Part shown: in pieces, positions 55,615 to 64,000 of the stretch | Layout: each line of letters opens with the position of its first letter | Position numbering within the stretch: the stretch's first letter is position 1 | Assembly (NCBI RefSeq): GCF_000425225.1 | Contig: NZ_KE384332.1 | Coordinates: 124,039-188,038, forward strand | Source of the DNA: Pontibacillus marinus BH030004 = DSM 16465 | GTDB lineage: Bacteria; Bacillota; Bacilli; Bacillales; BH030062 | Direction of reading: 5' to 3' | Length of the DNA: 64,000 nucleotides | Position numbers and translations under genes: made by a program | The notes under the pieces: generated by a model | Database searches by the model: none | Seen by the model: only the letters and a program-made list of their open reading frames with translations | Told to the model about the DNA's origin: nothing

Positions 55615-56160
55615 ATGATCACGTTTTTGTTAGTTATTAGCTTTTTGCTTCATTTTATCATGCTCATTGCCATCGTTATTCTATCTATTCGTGTGTCCAA
55701 GACGAAGGAGCTAGAATTAAAGCAAGAGAAAGTTGCACGTCAAGTAGAGGAAACGTTTACAGCTTACTTGCTAGAAATTAAAGAGGAAAATGAGCGGTTA
55801 ATGAATATCTTGGAGCAAAATGGTCAGACTGATGTAGCAGAAAAGAATAGCACAGGAAGTGATGTTACACCCCCTGAACCACAAAGAGAATCTCGGGATC
55901 AAGAACCTCCTGGTCCTATTGTGAAGAAGGAAGCTTCAGAAGCTCCTAACGTAACATCGAATCAGAATAAAGAATCACAGTCTTCCTATGATATTCCTCT
56001 CGAATATGATAAGGAAGAATCCTACCAACCATCTGTTCAATCAAGTGTGTTTCAGCTCTATGATCAAGGATACAATACAGAGCAAATTGCAAAACGGTTA
56101 GATTGTGGAAAGACTGAAGTAGAATTAATGCTCAAAATTCATCCGAAAATGAAACAATAA
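55615..56160 (+). CDS. swrB: Swarming motility protein SwrB
   Basis: SwrB (YlxL) helps FliP and the export gate mature and is needed for swarming in B. subtilis. The 181 residues start with one membrane segment (about 3-27), then a Glu/Lys-rich helix, a Pro/Glu-rich variable linker and a C-terminal HTH-like segment (Y-D-Q-G-Y-N-T-E-Q-I-A-K-R-L, then K-T-E-V-E-L-M-L-K). Position at the operon end before rpsB matches. Identification rests on layout plus this ending. Confidence 0.85.
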   Translation: MITFLLVISFLLHFIMLIAIVILSIRVSKTKELELKQEKVARQVEETFTAYLLEIKEENERLMNILEQNGQTDVAEKNSTGSDVTPPEPQRESRDQEPPGPIVKKEASEAPNVTSNQNKESQSSYDIPLEYDKEESYQPSVQSSVFQLYDQGYNTEQIAKRLDCGKTEVELMLKIHPKMKQ

Positions 56161-56164
56161 ATAC

Positions 56165-56193
56165 TTGATTGCTATATCTTCCTATGATATAGT
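56165..56193 (+). promoter_or_regulatory. Promoter of rpsB
   Basis: TTGATT (56165-56170) and TATAGT (56188-56193) are 17 bases apart, directly after swrB and before a folded leader. They could drive rpsB separately from the fla operon. Confidence 0.65.
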
Positions 56194-56224
56194 TACTTTT
56201 GGTGTTAATACACACGATTGTCGA

Positions 56225-56267
56225 TTTAACGGAGTTGGTGCTCATCTATGATGAGTTCTGCGTTAAA
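56225..56267 (+). ncRNA. Putative S2 leader RNA before rpsB
   Basis: TTTAACG (56225-56231) pairs with CGTTAAA (56261-56267), and inside it CTCATC pairs with GATGAG (56241-56255). The structure sits in the 5-prime leader of rpsB. Leader RNAs that bind their own ribosomal protein are known for many such genes; here this is inferred. Confidence 0.5.
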
Positions 56268-56309
56268 GATGAGATGATCGGAGGCAAAAAACCATTAGGA
56301 GGAATTAAC

Positions 56310-57041
56310 ATGTCAGTAATCTCAATGAAACAGCTTTTAGAAGCTGGTGTTCATTTCGGACACCAAACTCGCCGTTGGAACCCGAAAATGAAAAAGTACA
56401 TTTTCACGGAGCGTAACGGTATCTACATCATCGACCTACAGAAAACAGTTAAAAAGGTAGATGAAGCATTTAACTACGTGAAGAGCGTTGCTGCTGAAGG
56501 CGGAAACGTACTTTTCGTTGGTACAAAGAAACAAGCACAAGAGTCTGTTAAAGAAGAAGCAACTCGTGCAGGTATGTACTACATCAACCAACGTTGGTTA
56601 GGTGGAACACTTACAAACTTTGAAACAATCCGTAAGCGTATCAACCGTCTTAAAGACATTGAGCGCATGGAAGAAGATGGCACATTCGAAGTACTTCCTA
56701 AGAAAGAAACAGTAGACCTTCTTAAAGAAAAAGAACGTCTTGTTAAATTCCTAGGCGGTATTAAAAATATGGAAAGTCTTCCGGACGTAATGTTCGTAAT
56801 TGACCCACGTAAAGAGCGCATTGCAGTAGCAGAAGCTCACAAATTAAACATTCCAATTGTCGGTGTTGTTGACACAAACTGTGACCCAGACGAAATCGAC
56901 TATGTTATCCCTGCGAACGATGACGCGATTCGTGCTGTAAAACTTCTAACTTCTAAAATGGCAGACGCTGTTCTTGAAGCTAAGCAAGGCGAAGAGACAG
57001 AAGAAGCTGCAGCAGAAGAAGCAGAAGCTGCTACAGAGTAA
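56310..57041 (+). CDS. rpsB: 30S ribosomal protein S2
   Basis: S2 is a late-binding small-subunit protein that helps dock S1 in some bacteria. The family start [20 protein letters not shown] is at ATG 56310, 6 bases after AGGAGGA. The frame is open from 56199, but that part belongs to the leader. The 244-residue size is standard, with an Ala/Glu-rich tail. A terminator follows and tsf has its own Shine-Dalgarno. Confidence 0.98.
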   Translation: MSVISMKQLLEAGVHFGHQTRRWNPKMKKYIFTERNGIYIIDLQKTVKKVDEAFNYVKSVAAEGGNVLFVGTKKQAQESVKEEATRAGMYYINQRWLGGTLTNFETIRKRINRLKDIERMEEDGTFEVLPKKETVDLLKEKERLVKFLGGIKNMESLPDVMFVIDPRKERIAVAEAHKLNIPIVGVVDTNCDPDEIDYVIPANDDAIRAVKLLTSKMADAVLEAKQGEETEEAAAEEAEAATE

Positions 57042-57050
57042 GAAAGGTTG

Positions 57051-57089
57051 AAAGGTGATAAGGGGGATATACCTTTTATCACCTTTTTT
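57051..57089 (+). terminator. Terminator or attenuator between rpsB and tsf
   Basis: AAAGGTGATAA pairs with TTTTATCACCTTT (plus GG/CC inside), followed by TTTTT. It may be partly read through, since rpsB and tsf are usually co-transcribed. Confidence 0.8.
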
Positions 57090-57205
57090 AAGGATTTAAG
57101 TCCTTGAACATACAAAACCGCAAGGCTCATACATGAATTTTAAGTAGGACAAGATTATCTTTTGTTCGTTAAGAAAAGGGCAAACATTTAAAGGAGGAAT
57201 ATACA

Positions 57206-58090
57206 ATGGCTGTAACAGCAAAGATGGTTAAAGAACTTCGCGAAACAACTGGTGCAGGAATGATGGATTGTAAAAAAGCACTAACTGAAACAGATGGTAA
57301 CATGGAGAAAGCTGTTGAATGGTTACGTGAAAAAGGGATCTCTAAAGCAGCTAAGAAAGCTGACCGTATCGCAGCTGAAGGTACAACTCATATCGAAGTA
57401 GATGGTAACACTGCTGCAATTATCGAAGTGAACGCTGAGACGGACTTCGTAACGAAGAACGATCTTTTCAAAGAGCTTGTGAGCGAGCTTGGTAAGCACA
57501 TCGTTAAGCAGAAACCAGAATCTGCAGATGCTGCAATTGAGCAAAACCTTCATGGTGATGGCCAACGCGTTGGTGACTACATCACATCTATGATCGCTAA
57601 AATCGGAGAAAAAATCTCCCTTCGTCGTCTTGCAATTGTAGAAAAAGGCGATAATGATGCATTTGGTGCTTACCTTCACATGGGAGGACGCATCGGTGTG
57701 CTTTCTCTACTAGAAGGTACTACAGATGAGTCTGTTGCTAAAGACGTTGCAATGCACGTAGCTGCAGTTAACCCTCGCTATGTAAATCGTGACGAAGTTC
57801 CTGAAGAAGAAGTTAACCAAGAGCGTGAAGCACTTAAGAAAGAAGCGCTTAACGAAGGTAAGCCTGAGCATATCGTTGAAAAAATGGTAGAAGGTCGTCT
57901 TGGTAAATTCTTCGAAGGTATTGTTCTTACAGAGCAAGACTTCGTAAAAGATCCAGACCAAAAAGTTAAGCAGTACGTTAAAGATAATGGCGCTACTGTT
58001 AAAGGCTTCGTACGTTACGAAGTAGGCGAAGGTATGGAAAAACGCGAAGAAAACTTCGCTGATGAAGTAATGAACCAAGTAAACAAATAA
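57206..58090 (+). CDS. tsf: Elongation factor Ts
   Basis: EF-Ts recycles EF-Tu by nucleotide exchange. The N-terminal motif [16 protein letters not shown] is present, then the core T-D-F-V-T-K-N-D and a C-terminal [10 protein letters not shown]. The 294 residues fit. An AAAGGAGG site precedes the ATG. The gap after rpsB includes a terminator and no clear promoter. Confidence 0.98.
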   Translation: MAVTAKMVKELRETTGAGMMDCKKALTETDGNMEKAVEWLREKGISKAAKKADRIAAEGTTHIEVDGNTAAIIEVNAETDFVTKNDLFKELVSELGKHIVKQKPESADAAIEQNLHGDGQRVGDYITSMIAKIGEKISLRRLAIVEKGDNDAFGAYLHMGGRIGVLSLLEGTTDESVAKDVAMHVAAVNPRYVNRDEVPEEEVNQEREALKKEALNEGKPEHIVEKMVEGRLGKFFEGIVLTEQDFVKDPDQKVKQYVKDNGATVKGFVRYEVGEGMEKREENFADEVMNQVNK

Positions 58091-58102
58091 ATGATGGCTT
58101 AA

Positions 58103-58134
58103 AAAATAGGGGACACACTGTGTTCCCTATTTTC
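58103..58134 (+). terminator. Terminator after tsf
   Basis: AAAATAGGG-ACACA pairs with TGTGT-CCCTATTTT around 2 to 3 bases, ending in TTTT. Confidence 0.75.
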
Positions 58135-58148
58135 AAAAGCTTACATAA

Positions 58149-58892
<744 letters not shown>

Positions 58893-58895
58893 ACC

Positions 58896-59453
58896 ATGGC
58901 AGATTCAATCATGAAACAAACACGCGAGGAAATGCAGGAAGCAGTAAGAGCTTTTTCACGTCAACTAGCTACAGTACGTGCAGGACGTGCAAATCCATCT
59001 ATCCTTGAGCCAGTTAAGGTAGAGTATTATGGTGCAGTTGTTCCGTTGAATCAACTAGCTACGATTTCAGCACCAGAAGCGCGCCTTCTTGTTATTACAC
59101 CATTTGATAAGTCTTCAATTAATGATATTGAAAAAGCGATCCAAAAGGCTGATTTAGGCTTGTCTCCATCAAGTGATGGTAATGTTGTTCGCATTAATAT
59201 CCCAGCATTAAATGAGCAGCGTCGTAAAGACTTAGTGAAGCTTGTTAAGAAATATACGGAAGAAGCAAAAGTACAGGTTCGTAACATTCGCCGAGATACT
59301 AATGATCAATTGAAGAAAATGGAGAAAAACGGTGATATTACAGAGGACGAACTTCGCAGTTATCAAGATGAGGTTCAAAAAGAAACGGACCAAAACATCA
59401 ATGAAATTGATAAAATTGCTAAGAGCAAAGAAGAAGAAATTATGGAAGTTTAA
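58896..59453 (+). CDS. frr: Ribosome recycling factor
   Basis: RRF with EF-G splits post-termination ribosomes. The 185 residues have [21 protein letters not shown], and a long three-helix part ([11 protein letters not shown] and R-N-I-R-R-D). A GAGGGGG site overlaps the pyrH end. Two hairpins follow the stop. Confidence 0.98.
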   Translation: MADSIMKQTREEMQEAVRAFSRQLATVRAGRANPSILEPVKVEYYGAVVPLNQLATISAPEARLLVITPFDKSSINDIEKAIQKADLGLSPSSDGNVVRINIPALNEQRRKDLVKLVKKYTEEAKVQVRNIRRDTNDQLKKMEKNGDITEDELRSYQDEVQKETDQNINEIDKIAKSKEEEIMEV

Positions 59454-59480
59454 CAAATTTCCATGTACAATGAATGGGAG

Positions 59481-59506
59481 ACCCTCTTGTTAGAAGGGGG
59501 TTTTTC
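59481..59506 (+). terminator. Terminator after frr
   Basis: ACCCTCTT pairs with AAGGGGGT around 5 bases, followed by TTTTT. Confidence 0.85.
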
Positions 59507-59536
59507 ACATTCAGCTAATCATGTATGAAATGAGAT

Positions 59537-59562
59537 TGGCTTTCGCTTTATAGCGAAAGCCA
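59537..59562 (+). terminator. Second hairpin after frr, possible terminator
   Basis: TGGCTTTCGCT pairs perfectly with AGCGAAAGCCA over a 4-base loop, followed by CATTTTT. It lies about 30 bases past the first terminator and may be a backup or a leader element of uppS. Confidence 0.55.
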
Positions 59563-59726
59563 CATTTTTCTACCTATACATAAAACGTCACCTTACATTA
59601 CAATTGAAGCAAGGTTTCGCTGGTTTTATTACCCCACAGAATATTTGTTTATAAGATGACCTTATTAGTGAAGACATGTAAGTTTTATAATGTACTTTGT
59701 GTCTTTCTAAACATGGAGGAACTGTT

Positions 59727-60488
59727 ATGTTTTTGAAACGCCCATTTAAGAAGAAAACACAGCCAACTGAATCATATCAATTGGATTTAGACAACATACC
59801 GGATCACGTCGCAATTATTATGGACGGAAATGGCCGCTGGGCAAAGAAACGCGGGCTTCCACGTGTCGCAGGGCATAAGGAAGGAATGGACGTAGTTAAA
59901 AAAATTGTTCGTAGGGCATCAGACCTCAACCTGAAGGTCTTAACATTATATGCTTTTTCAACAGAAAATTGGAAAAGACCCAAAAATGAAGTAGAATATC
60001 TTATGAAGCTACCTGATCAATTTTTAAATACATATTTACCTGAACTCCATGAAAATAATGTACGAGTTCAAACCATAGGGGATTTTGACCAATTACCTAC
60101 TCATACGAAAAAAGCTGTAGAAAATGCTAAGGAACAAACCAAGGATAATACAGGTTTGATTTTAAACTTTGCGTTGAACTATGGTAGTCGATATGAAATG
60201 GTTCAGGCAACGAAGCAAATTGCTGAAGATGTTCAAAATGGATCTTTAAATATGGAAGACATTGATGAAAGCTTGTTTAGTTCATATCTATATACGAAAC
60301 GTGTTCCAGACCCTGACTTATTAATTCGTACTAGTGGTGAAATTCGTTTAAGCAATTATTTATTATGGCAACTAGCTTATTCAGAGTTCTGGTTTACAGA
60401 AGTGTTATGGCCAGACTTTAGTGAACAATTATTCGAAAAAGCCCTTCATGATTACCAACAACGAAAGCGTCGTTATGGAGGAGTCTAA
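59727..60488 (+). CDS. uppS: Undecaprenyl diphosphate synthase
   Basis: UppS makes the C55 lipid carrier of cell-wall synthesis from IPP and FPP. The 253 residues contain I-I-M-D-G-N-G-R-W-A-K-K-R with Asp33, T-L-Y-A-F-S-T-E-N-W, and D-L-L-I-R-T-S-G-E-I-R-L-S-N-Y-L-L-W. The frame is open from 59697, but ATG 59727 follows GGAGGAA. cdsA follows after 15 bases. Confidence 0.97.
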   Translation: MFLKRPFKKKTQPTESYQLDLDNIPDHVAIIMDGNGRWAKKRGLPRVAGHKEGMDVVKKIVRRASDLNLKVLTLYAFSTENWKRPKNEVEYLMKLPDQFLNTYLPELHENNVRVQTIGDFDQLPTHTKKAVENAKEQTKDNTGLILNFALNYGSRYEMVQATKQIAEDVQNGSLNMEDIDESLFSSYLYTKRVPDPDLLIRTSGEIRLSNYLLWQLAYSEFWFTEVLWPDFSEQLFEKALHDYQQRKRRYGGV

Positions 60489-60503
60489 GGTGTTGAAGAT
60501 ATT

Positions 60504-61289
60504 ATGAAACAGAGAGTAATTACAGCAATCGTATTAGGCTTATTTTTAATTCCAGCCATTTTCTTTGGTGAGCTACCTTTTATTATTATTGTTTATGGGT
60601 TAGCAACCATTGGGCTAGTTGAGTTATTACAAATGAGAAAGATTGCACCAACCTCTTTTCCCGGACTGCTCTCCATGGTATTGCTTTGGATGTTGTTAGT
60701 ACCTGAAAAGTCATTTATTTTATTTGATGTTATGACGAAATCTGAAGCAACGCTAATGGTTGTTTTCATCCTACTGGGGTATACGGTTTTAGTTAAAAAC
60801 AAATTTACCTTTGATGAATCAGGATTTCTTTTATTATCATCGATTTATGTTGGAATGGGCTTTTACTACTTAATCCCAACTAGAGAAGAAGGTGCCCATC
60901 TGTTATTTTTTGCTCTATTTTTAATTTGGGCGACAGATACAGGTGCGTATTTGTTTGGCAAGATGTTAGGGAAGAGAAAGCTTTGGCCTAAAATTAGTCC
61001 CAAAAAAACAATAGAAGGATCGATAGGCGGAATTATTTTAGCATGTATTGTTGCAGCGATCTTTCAAATGATTGAGCCTGTCCATTCTTCTATGTTGATT
61101 GTTATTTTAGTGGCAATTCTGGTCTCAGTATGTGGACAAATAGGTGATTTAGTCGAATCAGCATATAAACGCCATTACTCTGTGAAAGATTCCGGAAAGC
61201 TTTTACCAGGACATGGTGGAGTATTAGATCGATTTGACAGCTTGATTTTCATTGTCCCAATCTTGCATTTTATACAATTTATTTCATAG
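60504..61289 (+). CDS. cdsA: Phosphatidate cytidylyltransferase
   Basis: CdsA makes CDP-diacylglycerol from CTP and phosphatidic acid, the branch point of phospholipids. The 261 residues have several membrane segments and the signature with K-D-S-G-K-L-L-P-G-H-G-G-V-L-D-R-F-D-S near the C-terminus. W-A-T-D-T-G-A-Y-L-F-G is also present. The Shine-Dalgarno is modest. Confidence 0.97.
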   Translation: MKQRVITAIVLGLFLIPAIFFGELPFIIIVYGLATIGLVELLQMRKIAPTSFPGLLSMVLLWMLLVPEKSFILFDVMTKSEATLMVVFILLGYTVLVKNKFTFDESGFLLLSSIYVGMGFYYLIPTREEGAHLLFFALFLIWATDTGAYLFGKMLGKRKLWPKISPKKTIEGSIGGIILACIVAAIFQMIEPVHSSMLIVILVAILVSVCGQIGDLVESAYKRHYSVKDSGKLLPGHGGVLDRFDSLIFIVPILHFIQFIS

Positions 61290-61317
61290 GATTTAATAGA
61301 TGTAGGAGCGTGCGCAG

Positions 61318-62463
61318 ATGAAACGAATTGCTTTATTAGGAGCAACTGGATCGATTGGGTTGCAAACGGTTGATGTAATTCGAAATCATTCAGATGAATT
61401 TGAATTATATGCAATGGCATTTGGTCGTAATTTAGAAAAAGCATCACCCATCATTAAAGAATTCCGACCAAAACTTGTGGTCGTTCAAGATGAAAATACA
61501 TTACAACAGGTTAAATCGGAGTTTCCTGAACTACAAGTTCGTCTTTCTTTAGAGGGGATGTATGAAGCTGCAACACATGATCAAGTTGATGTTGTTGTAA
61601 ATGCTGTAATGGGGAGTGTTGGTCTATCTGCCACACTTGGTGCGATTGAAGCGAAAAAACAAGTTGCCATAGCAAACAAGGAAACCCTTGTAACTGCTGG
61701 ACATCTAGTAATGGATGCTGCTCATCGAAATCAAGTATCTCTTCTCCCAATAGATAGTGAACACTCAGCCATCTATATGTGTTTAAATGGTGAGCGTGAA
61801 AAAGATGCTAATAAAATTATATTAACTGCATCTGGTGGAAGCTTTCGTGATAAAACAAGAGCAGAGCTAGAGGGAGTTAACGTCGAGGACGCTTTAAATC
61901 ATCCTAATTGGAGTATGGGAGCTAAAATTACGATTGATTCTGCAACCATGATGAATAAGGGTCTTGAGGTTATTGAAGCGCATTGGTTATTTGATATGCC
62001 TTATGACAATATAGATGTTATTATGCATAAAGAAAGTGTTATTCACTCGATGGTAGAATTCGTTGACAAGAGTGTTATGGCTCAATTAGGTACTCCTGAT
62101 ATGAGAGTTCCTATTCAGTACGCTCTAACTTATCCTAAACGACTTGAATTACCTGATACAAAGACGTTAAACTTAGTTGAAATAGGCAAACTACATTTTC
62201 AAGAAATGGATATGGAACGTTTTCCTTGTCTTCGAATGGCATATGAAGCCGGTCGTCAAGGAGGAACGATGACTACTGTATTAAACGCAGCAAATGAACA
62301 AGCTGTAGACCTATTTTTAAAAGGGGAAATCTCATTCTTAACGATTGAGACTTTAATAGAAAAAGCTTTAGAACAACATAGCATAGTTCATCAGCCAAAT
62401 TTAGAAACGATTTTAGCTGTTGATGAAGAGACGCGAAAGCGTGTTATTTCGTACGTAAAATAA
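61318..62463 (+). CDS. dxr: 1-deoxy-D-xylulose 5-phosphate reductoisomerase
   Basis: Dxr makes MEP in the non-mevalonate isoprenoid pathway, which supplies UppS. The 381 residues show the NADPH-binding G-A-T-G-S-I-G near the start, A-N-K-E-T-L-V, the metal-binding [10 protein letters not shown], and [17 protein letters not shown]. The gene order with uppS, cdsA and rasP is conserved. Confidence 0.98.
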   Translation: MKRIALLGATGSIGLQTVDVIRNHSDEFELYAMAFGRNLEKASPIIKEFRPKLVVVQDENTLQQVKSEFPELQVRLSLEGMYEAATHDQVDVVVNAVMGSVGLSATLGAIEAKKQVAIANKETLVTAGHLVMDAAHRNQVSLLPIDSEHSAIYMCLNGEREKDANKIILTASGGSFRDKTRAELEGVNVEDALNHPNWSMGAKITIDSATMMNKGLEVIEAHWLFDMPYDNIDVIMHKESVIHSMVEFVDKSVMAQLGTPDMRVPIQYALTYPKRLELPDTKTLNLVEIGKLHFQEMDMERFPCLRMAYEAGRQGGTMTTVLNAANEQAVDLFLKGEISFLTIETLIEKALEQHSIVHQPNLETILAVDEETRKRVISYVK

Positions 62464-62479
62464 AAGGTAGGTGCTATCT

Positions 62480-63736
62480 TTGACAACCATCATTGCTTTT
62501 ATATTCATGTTTGGATTATTGGTATTCGTCCATGAATTAGGTCACTTAATTTTTGCAAAGCGAGCAGGTATGCTTGCCAGAGAATTTGCGATTGGTTTTG
62601 GCCCTAAAATCTTTTCAACAAAAAAGAATGAAACGCTATACACGATTCGTCTTCTACCTATAGGTGGTTACGTTCGTGTTGCAGGAGAAGACCCTGAAAT
62701 CATTGAAATCAAACCTGGTCATCATATTGGGCTTGAATTCAATGGTGGGGGTAAGGTCAATAAGATCATTGTGAATAACAAATCCAAACATCCTAATGCA
62801 AGAGTTATTGAAGTAGAAAAAGCGGACCTTGAACATCAACTAGTAATAGAAGGTTATGAAGTTGATGAAGATGAAAAGCTTTTCTTTGAGGTAGAGCCTA
62901 CTGCAGACTTTGTAATGGATGAGAAAGAAACGCAGATTGCACCTTACAACCGTCAATTTGCATCAAAAACGTTACCTCAAAGAGCAATGCAATTATTTGC
63001 TGGCCCGATGATGAACTTTATCTTGGCGATTGTCATCTTCTTCTTATTAGGACTTTTCCAGGGGGTTCCTGTCGACAAGTCACAGCTTGGTAAATTAGTC
63101 GAAGGTGGACCTGCTGCACAATCGGGCTTACATCAAGGCGATGAAGTCGTAAAAGTGGATGGTCAATCCGTAGATACTTGGACTGAATTTGTAAAAATCG
63201 TACAAAAAAATCCGAGTACACAGTTAGATGTTACGGTTAGACGTGACCAAAACACAGTAACCATTCCTGTACAAACAAATGAAGTTGAAGCCAATGGTGA
63301 AACTATTGGACAAATAGGAGTATATCGACCCGTAGAGAAGTCTTTCACTAAAACATTCGCTTATGGCTTTACAGAAACCTATGAACTTACAAAGTTAATT
63401 TTAGTGAACTTAAGTAAGCTTGTAACGGGAGAATTGTCCATTAATAATTTATCTGGCCCTGTTGGTATCTATGATGCTACTGGCCAAGTTGTTCAACAAA
63501 GCTGGCAGATCTATACGAAGTGGATTGCTTTATTAAGCATTAACTTGGGAATTATTAACCTACTCCCACTACCAGCACTTGATGGTGGACGTTTACTATT
63601 TGTAGGAGTTGAAGCTGTACGCGGAAAACCAATTGATCCGCAAAAAGAAGGGATCGTTCACTTTATTGGTTTTGCCTTATTAATGCTTCTTATGATTGTC
63701 GTTACTTGGAACGATATCCAACGATTATTTTTATAA
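62480..63736 (+). CDS. rasP: Site-2 protease RasP (RseP)
   Basis: RasP is the intramembrane zinc metalloprotease that completes activation of sigma-W and clears membrane peptides. H18-E-L-G-H22 is the active site in the first membrane segment. A PDZ domain (about 190-270) has Q-S-G-L-H-Q-G-D-E-V. L-D-G-G-R near the C-terminus is the second active-site motif. GTG 62471 is in frame; TTG 62480 has better spacing after GGTAGGTG (418 residues). Confidence 0.95.
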   Translation: MTTIIAFIFMFGLLVFVHELGHLIFAKRAGMLAREFAIGFGPKIFSTKKNETLYTIRLLPIGGYVRVAGEDPEIIEIKPGHHIGLEFNGGGKVNKIIVNNKSKHPNARVIEVEKADLEHQLVIEGYEVDEDEKLFFEVEPTADFVMDEKETQIAPYNRQFASKTLPQRAMQLFAGPMMNFILAIVIFFLLGLFQGVPVDKSQLGKLVEGGPAAQSGLHQGDEVVKVDGQSVDTWTEFVKIVQKNPSTQLDVTVRRDQNTVTIPVQTNEVEANGETIGQIGVYRPVEKSFTKTFAYGFTETYELTKLILVNLSKLVTGELSINNLSGPVGIYDATGQVVQQSWQIYTKWIALLSINLGIINLLPLPALDGGRLLFVGVEAVRGKPIDPQKEGIVHFIGFALLMLLMIVVTWNDIQRLFL

Positions 63737-63743
63737 AATAATG

Positions 63744-63777
63744 GCTCCAACACTCACAAATCATTGGGTGTTGGAGC
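63744..63777. terminator. Stem-loop between rasP and proS
   Basis: GCTCCAACAC pairs perfectly with GTGTTGGAGC over 14 bases. No T-run follows on plus, but A/T-rich sequence lies on the other side. It may be a terminator or an RNA processing site. Confidence 0.55.
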
Positions 63778-63790
63778 TAAATGTCAATAA

Positions 63791-64000
<210 letters not shown>

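Noticed and set aside
56199-56309. N-terminal extension of S2 from the upstream open frame
   Set aside because: The extension has no family match, and the ATG at 56310 with an AGGAGGA site gives the standard N-terminus.

Overview
The window is a stretch of low-GC Firmicute chromosome. Gene order and protein sequences place it in the Bacillaceae, in the conserved region that runs smc-ftsY-ffh-rpsP-trmD-rplS-rnhB-sucCD-dprA-topA-xerC-hslVU-codY-fla/che-rpsB-tsf-pyrH-frr-uppS-cdsA-dxr-rasP-proS in Bacillus subtilis. The presence of fliY, cheC, cheD, swrB, swrD and codY, and strong Shine-Dalgarno sequences (often GGAGG) before ATG, GTG or TTG starts, agree with this. A marine or halophilic relative (Halobacillus/Pontibacillus/Virgibacillus type) is a guess and is not shown by the sequence.

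Layout: 1-600 holds a 21-bp tandem repeat, a truncated dispersed-repeat end and a minus-strand DUF1128 (YfkK-like) gene. 600-7100 carries smc and the SRP genes ftsY, ylxM and ffh. After a highly folded intergenic element (about 7104-7376), 7490-10200 encodes a ribosome-assembly and tRNA-modification cluster (rpsP, khpA, ylqD, rimM, trmD, rplS). 10300-14900 holds lepB, rbgA, rnhB and the ylqG-ylqH pair, which resembles FliK plus the FlhB C-domain. 15.8-21.2 kb has sucCD, dprA and topA, flanked on both sides by copies of a large nested-palindrome repeat. xerC, hslV, hslU and codY follow.

From 26.2 to 56.2 kb there is one long co-directional flagellar/chemotaxis operon. It runs through rod and basal body (flgB, flgC, fliE, fliF), switch and export ATPase (fliG-fliJ), a MotE-like protein, hook proteins (fliK, flgD, a TIGR02530-type protein, flgE, swrD), fliL, the switch genes fliM and fliY, cheY, the export gate (fliO/Z, P, Q, R, flhB, flhA), flhF/flhG, chemotaxis (cheB, A, W, C, D), a membrane ORF of unknown function, sigD, fapA, a small conserved protein and swrB. 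Translational coupling by overlaps of 1 to 8 bases or very short gaps is common. The last 8 kb contains rpsB, tsf, pyrH, frr, uppS, cdsA, dxr, rasP and the start of proS.

All protein-coding genes except the DUF1128 gene are on the plus strand. The protein content is ordinary for the family. The unusual material is non-coding: the nested-palindrome repeats that sit where conserved synteny is broken (no rnc before smc, no trmFO after topA), the three-hairpin element between ffh and rpsP, the folded leaders before topA, xerC, rplS and rpsB, and an 11-bp perfect hairpin over the possible ribosome-binding site of swrD.
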